Source of the DNA: Pyropia yezoensis
Lineage: Eukaryota; Rhodophyta; Bangiophyceae; Bangiales; Bangiaceae
Assembly (NCBI GenBank): GCA_009829735.1
Contig: CM020619.1
Coordinates: 19,101,816 to 19,165,815 of the forward strand
DNA: 64,000 nt
Direction: 5' to 3'
Under the pieces are notes generated by a model. That model did no database searches, was not told where the DNA came from, and saw only the letters and a program-made list of their open reading frames with translations. A program made the translations under genes and the position numbers. The stretch's first letter is position 1; every line of letters starts with the position of its first letter. Of this stretch, positions 60,710-64,000 are shown piece by piece.

Positions 60710-62448
60710 GTTTTTTGAGTCGGCCTTGCCGTCGCCGGTGTCGACGCGTCCGACGTCATCGTCCTCCGAGTCCGGCAGGACTTCGTTCTCGACGATCGCG
60801 TTGATCTGCTTGCGGACCGAGTCGTCGATGAGTGCCATCACTCGTGCCTGACGTCGTTCACGACGGGGCTTAGGGCATTGAGAGGCAAAGTGCCCGCGCT
60901 CGTTACAGTTGTAACAGATGTCGTTAGCTCGCGGGTTTGGCGTGTCCGTGCGGACAGCCTTAACGGGGTCGAATGGTCGATCGACCGTGCGCGCTTGGGG
61001 CCCCGGGGTAGAGTTAACTTGACTAACCTTGATCATGGCAGGCCGGCTGGCCTTGATGGACTGCCGCAGGCGAGTGGCGCCCTCCCAAAATCCTTGGGTA
61101 GCTGCCACTGTGTCCGCCATTGGGCGATCGGGGAATTGACTGTCCAGGACGCGGACGTTTGGCTTGATGAGGTCCGAAAGACCGTTGATGAAGACGTCCT
61201 TTACGTCTTGAGCGGAGAACAGGCCGCAGAGGCGATCGCACGCCGCCTCCACGCGGGAGGCAAACACGCGCGGGACCTCCGCGTCCACTTGAGTCATCGT
61301 AATGATGTCGTGATAGGCTGTTGCCAGGCCGGCGTGAGTTGCGTACTTCTTGAGAAGCCAGTTGACTCCTTCACCATAGGTGGTGAGCTCCTAGTGCTTG
61401 CCACTAACAATCGTGTTGGCCGCGCTGGCGAATGCGCGCTTGGCGGCTCCCGCCAGCCGGAAGGCGATCAAGGGGAACGCCCGGCCGTGGGTCAGCCCTG
61501 CCGCGTCACAAGCTCTGCGAAAGGTAGTGAGGAAGGTGAAGACACCGAGGGGGTCGCCACCGTTAAAGGTCTCTTGACCTTGGAACGCGCCGTCAAGGCA
61601 CTTGTTCATCTTGCTCGCGTCCTTCACCATGGATGGTGTGTACTTGGTGCTCCGTCGGAGCAGGAAGTAGGTCCGGTAATCCAGGAGTGACTTGAAGCGG
61701 CTGTTGCCGGGTCTAATGACCAACTTTCGGTCACTCAACTCCGTGAGTCCAGCGGCGGGCGCCAGTCGGCGCCGGTGACGACGCACACGTCGACGGTGTG
61801 CGTCCGAGCTGTTCGAAACGGACTCACCGCTCGATGAGCTTGGGCTTGACGGCGGGGAAGGGTCCCAACGACCGTCATCAGTTTCGTCCGAAGACGAGGA
61901 AGACGAGGACGACGAGTTGTCGGATGACATCCCGTCATCAGCGGATGATGCTCCTCCCTCCCGTGCGTTCGAACGCTTACTCGAGGCCTTGACCTTCAGG
62001 TCCTCGACTTGGCGCTCCAACACGCGGATCCGACGGTTCTTCATCTGAAGATTGCCAATAGGCAGGCTGGCGTGGGACGCCCCTGGAGCAGGTCCCCGGG
62101 CCATCTTGCCCACCGACTGTCGGTTCGACGTCGTCCGTTGACGAAATGCCTCATTTGAGGTTGGCTTTCTCAGCTCCTCAAGAGTGGTCACCAGCTTGGT
62201 GTTGGACTTCTCCAACTCCTTGTTGGCGGCCTCTTGGGCCTCAAGACGGGCATGAAGTGCCTCCACCACCGCCTTCAAGCTCTCCAACTTGGAGGTAGTG
62301 ACATCCTCCGAGTCAGGGTTGGGGGGGTAGCATCGGGTGCCGGACGGCGGCTTGTTCCGCTCCCTCCCCCTGGTGGCGTGTAACCCGGAGGCAGGGCAAT
62401 CCCCTTACCCTTCGAGCGCCGAGCGCCATCAGGGGCTCCCGAAGCCAT
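60704..62448 (-). pseudogene. gag: gag of family C with one frameshift and one nonsense codon
   Basis: ATG at 62448 (MASGAPDGARRSKGKG). After a frame change at a G7 run near 62320 the frame shows a coiled coil (ALHARLEAQEAANKELEKSN), a Ser/Asp-rich acidic stretch and a basic patch (RRRVRRHRRR). A helical capsid-like region follows (DPLGVFTFLTTFRRACDAAG). A TAG at 61391-61393 interrupts, after which the same frame continues to the zinc knuckle CYNCNERGHFASQC (CX2CX4HX4C) and ends SKNE and TAA at 60704. The position of FTFLTTFRRACD parallels FEFLRRFTKACD in family A gag. Confidence 0.8.
60710..60716 (-). promoter_or_regulatory. -1 ribosomal frameshift site AAAAAAC, family C
   Basis: Read A AAA AAC in the gag frame, then GAG TAA. 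The -1 frame goes CGA GTA AGT into the protease ORF. Confidence 0.7.
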
Positions 62449-62647
62449 ATCGCAACCCGGCGTACTCGCGTCGGCGCGCCCTGCGTCGCCGACCAAAAGG
62501 TCCTCGTGGCGCGACGCCCGGCGTCGTCCAGCCTTCACCGATCGGTGATGTCGCCCGGCAACACCCAATCAAGCGATCGTCAACACAACTGCCACAAGGC
62601 ACCAAGGAACACGTACGAGTGTACGGCAGCGCCGCACACGAGCAGTA

Positions 62648-62665
62648 TCCCCTGCTGCTCCACCA
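62648..62665 (-). other. primer-binding site, family C
   Basis: Identical 18-mer to family A, one base from the LTR-type end ATCCCACA at 62667. Confidence 0.75.
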
Positions 62666-62666
62666 A

Positions 62667-63561
62667 TGTGGGATATGTGTTACCCAATAAAAGGGTATGG
62701 GACCGACCGGCGCCCGGAAGGCAAAGAGGGAGCTATTGCCGTGAAGGCGAAGAAGACAGACCTTTAGCTCCAGGACGTTTGATGGGGAGCAAGCCGGCCA
62801 AACGGCAGCGGCGAGACCCCACGTCGCCTATACCGGGCGAAACAATTATGCCGGTCGAGCGACCGAGCGAAGGCCGGACGGCCGATCGCTACGAGCATAG
62901 CAAACAATATAAAAGATCCCTTCAAAGCAAGGACAGATAAACAATGCAAAACAAAAGTAGTCCCCCAAAGGGCGAGCCACAAGCGGACCCAGACCAACAA
63001 GGCTGGGACCACCAGTCAAGGGGGCTACTTGCCCGTAAATACCGGAAATCGGTACGGTGGGCGGATATGCTTCATCGATGATGGCTGTTTCCTGTGGCAA
63101 AAACCACAAGCACACACGGCACCCAAGTTGGGGCGGTGTGCTAGGGCTGCCTCCCGTGTCGGGGGAACCGGAAGAAGTGCAAGTCGCACACACTCTGTCC
63201 CTGTTGTGGGGCAAACCCCCCACGGACAAACAAGAGGATGGTGTGTGGTCCAACAGTTTCTTGGTCGGGACGGGGACGCAGGGCCAAGCCCCGCTGTCCC
63301 TCCCCTTATCCCCCCAGGGTCCACTCAGAATCTCGCCACTCAGAATCTCCCACCCCAGCACCTGCCCACCGGGCCACACGAAAATTCAAGACGATAAATG
63401 CAGAAAACCCTCAAATCCAAGTTGGACTTACTACTAAGCTAACTATCCCAAACTTAGGGAATATGGACCCAAATGCAGGGGGAGGAACGGATCAGGCTAG
63501 TGGCCTGCCGCCCCTTGCATGGCACGTGTTGCCCCCCTACCTGGGGGTCAATACTGCCACA
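62667..63561 (-). repeat. composite LTR of the tandem unit (81 + 345 + 469 bp)
   Basis: On the minus strand it starts as the family A LTR (63561-63093), passes through the segment shared with 54297-54640 and ends ATCCCACA before the family C primer site. It serves as the end of the next unit to the right and the start of the unit to the left. The left copy lacks the last 81 bp. Confidence 0.5.
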
Positions 63562-63900
63562 CTCCCCTCTCCTCAGTTCCGACCGACCCGGTCGGCCCTG
63601 TGAGGGGGTGCGTAAACGCACGTCTCGGCGTTGGGGGCGCGACTTGCTGTCCGCCCCTTGAGTACGTAACGCGGATGTGGAGGCGGTCACGTTGACCGCC
63701 CCTCTCCTCAAGCTTGCCCACTCGGCAGCTTGCTCTCCTCAGTTCACACTTCACCATCACCACCACCTCCCCTTCACCTTCCACTGGGCCGCCCCACGCT
63801 GGGGAGGCCACCCGTATACCCACGATCCGAGTCCCCCTCAACTCGAGGCGGGTCTCGTGCTGCGATAGCCAGAACGTCTCTCCCCAACTTGGGGAGAGCC

Positions 63901-64000
63901 ATGGCGACTCCGGGAGTGGAGACGGACTCTCTTGACGAGTGCATGGAGGACACCTCCTACGGGGCAGCACCCGCCGGGACTTCCGGCGGGGGCTCCGCGA
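63901..64000 (+). CDS. antisense gene (aORF), family A, third copy, cut by window edge
   Basis: First 33 codons of the same gene, MATPGVETDSLDECMEDT, with one visible substitution (Arg to Cys) relative to 55449. This marks the next unit of the tandem array. Confidence 0.75.
   Translation, partial: MATPGVETDSLDECMEDTSYGAAPAGTSGGGSA

Larger units (their letters stand above)
54297..62747 (-). mobile_element. chimeric Ty3/gypsy unit (family A RT-to-LTR fused to family C gag-protease), 8452-bp period
   Basis: Minus-strand order: primer site, gag and protease of family C; a junction at 60169; then RT from SYPLPRMDD onward, RNase H, integrase and chromodomain of family A; the antisense gene; the polypurine tract; a family A LTR (54641-55109); and a 344-bp segment (54297-54640). 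The last two and the start of the antisense gene recur at 62748-64000 at a constant 8452-bp offset, with very few differences. The unit therefore lies in a tandem array running off the right edge. Since the protease-RT linker and the N-terminal RT are missing, it cannot be autonomous. Confidence 0.7.

Overview
The window looks like nuclear DNA of a very GC-rich eukaryote with few introns. Several traits point to one: large Ala/Gly/Pro-rich proteins, a GTP cyclohydrolase and a trypsin-like protease each readable without introns, short introns of about 60-80 bp with GTGAG donors and pyrimidine-rich acceptors, and abundant chromodomain-bearing Ty3/gypsy elements. A red alga of the Porphyra/Pyropia type is my best inference; another GC-rich alga is not excluded. 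No rRNA, complete tRNA, CRISPR array or bacterial operon was seen.

Host-gene part (1-24.3 kb). At the left edge, on the minus strand, is most of a DDHD-domain phospholipase, cut by the window (1-1103). A type I membrane serine protease with an intact triad follows on the plus strand (3249-5387). Between 6.3 and 15.1 kb the minus strand reads as what is probably one huge low-complexity nuclear protein. It has two winged-helix-like pieces and a repeated basic motif, and it is chopped into several frames; at least four frame changes fall at or next to cytosine runs of 11-14. A 6-kb gene-poor stretch carries an inverted-repeat-bounded segment (15501-17164) with a TATA box and a possible small spliced ORF. 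GTP cyclohydrolase I is on the minus strand at 21234-22301. A 41-bp-arm palindrome and a 120-bp tandem duplication follow.

DNA transposon (24.34-43.74 kb). Two arms of about 2.5 kb in inverted orientation flank a 5-kb centre. The centre encodes a DDE transposase of the IS630/Tc1/mariner type (minus) and, divergently, a Cys-rich protein with one clear 61-bp intron and an in-frame TAG (plus). The left arm is split by a complete 9.4-kb Ty3/gypsy element (family A, 26250-35681), and the right arm preserves the empty target site.

Retrotransposon part (44-64 kb). Family B (about 44.0-54.3 kb, plus) has gag, pol and an antisense gene, but its 3' LTR is missing. Next comes a minus-strand chimera: LTR, antisense gene and RT-RNaseH-integrase-chromodomain of family A are fused at 60169 to the protease and gag of a third family C. 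This unit is tandemly repeated with an 8452-bp period, and its next copy runs off the right edge.

The most striking theme is in the retrotransposons. Families A and B each carry, between pol and the 3' LTR, a large gene on the opposite strand (647 codons in A; about 789 codons with one internal stop in B). The two full family-A copies are uninterrupted and equal in length, although gag and pol around them are broken, and the A and B proteins share a motif block. All three families have a canonical -1 frameshift heptamer in the correct phase just before the gag stop, and the same unusual primer-binding site.
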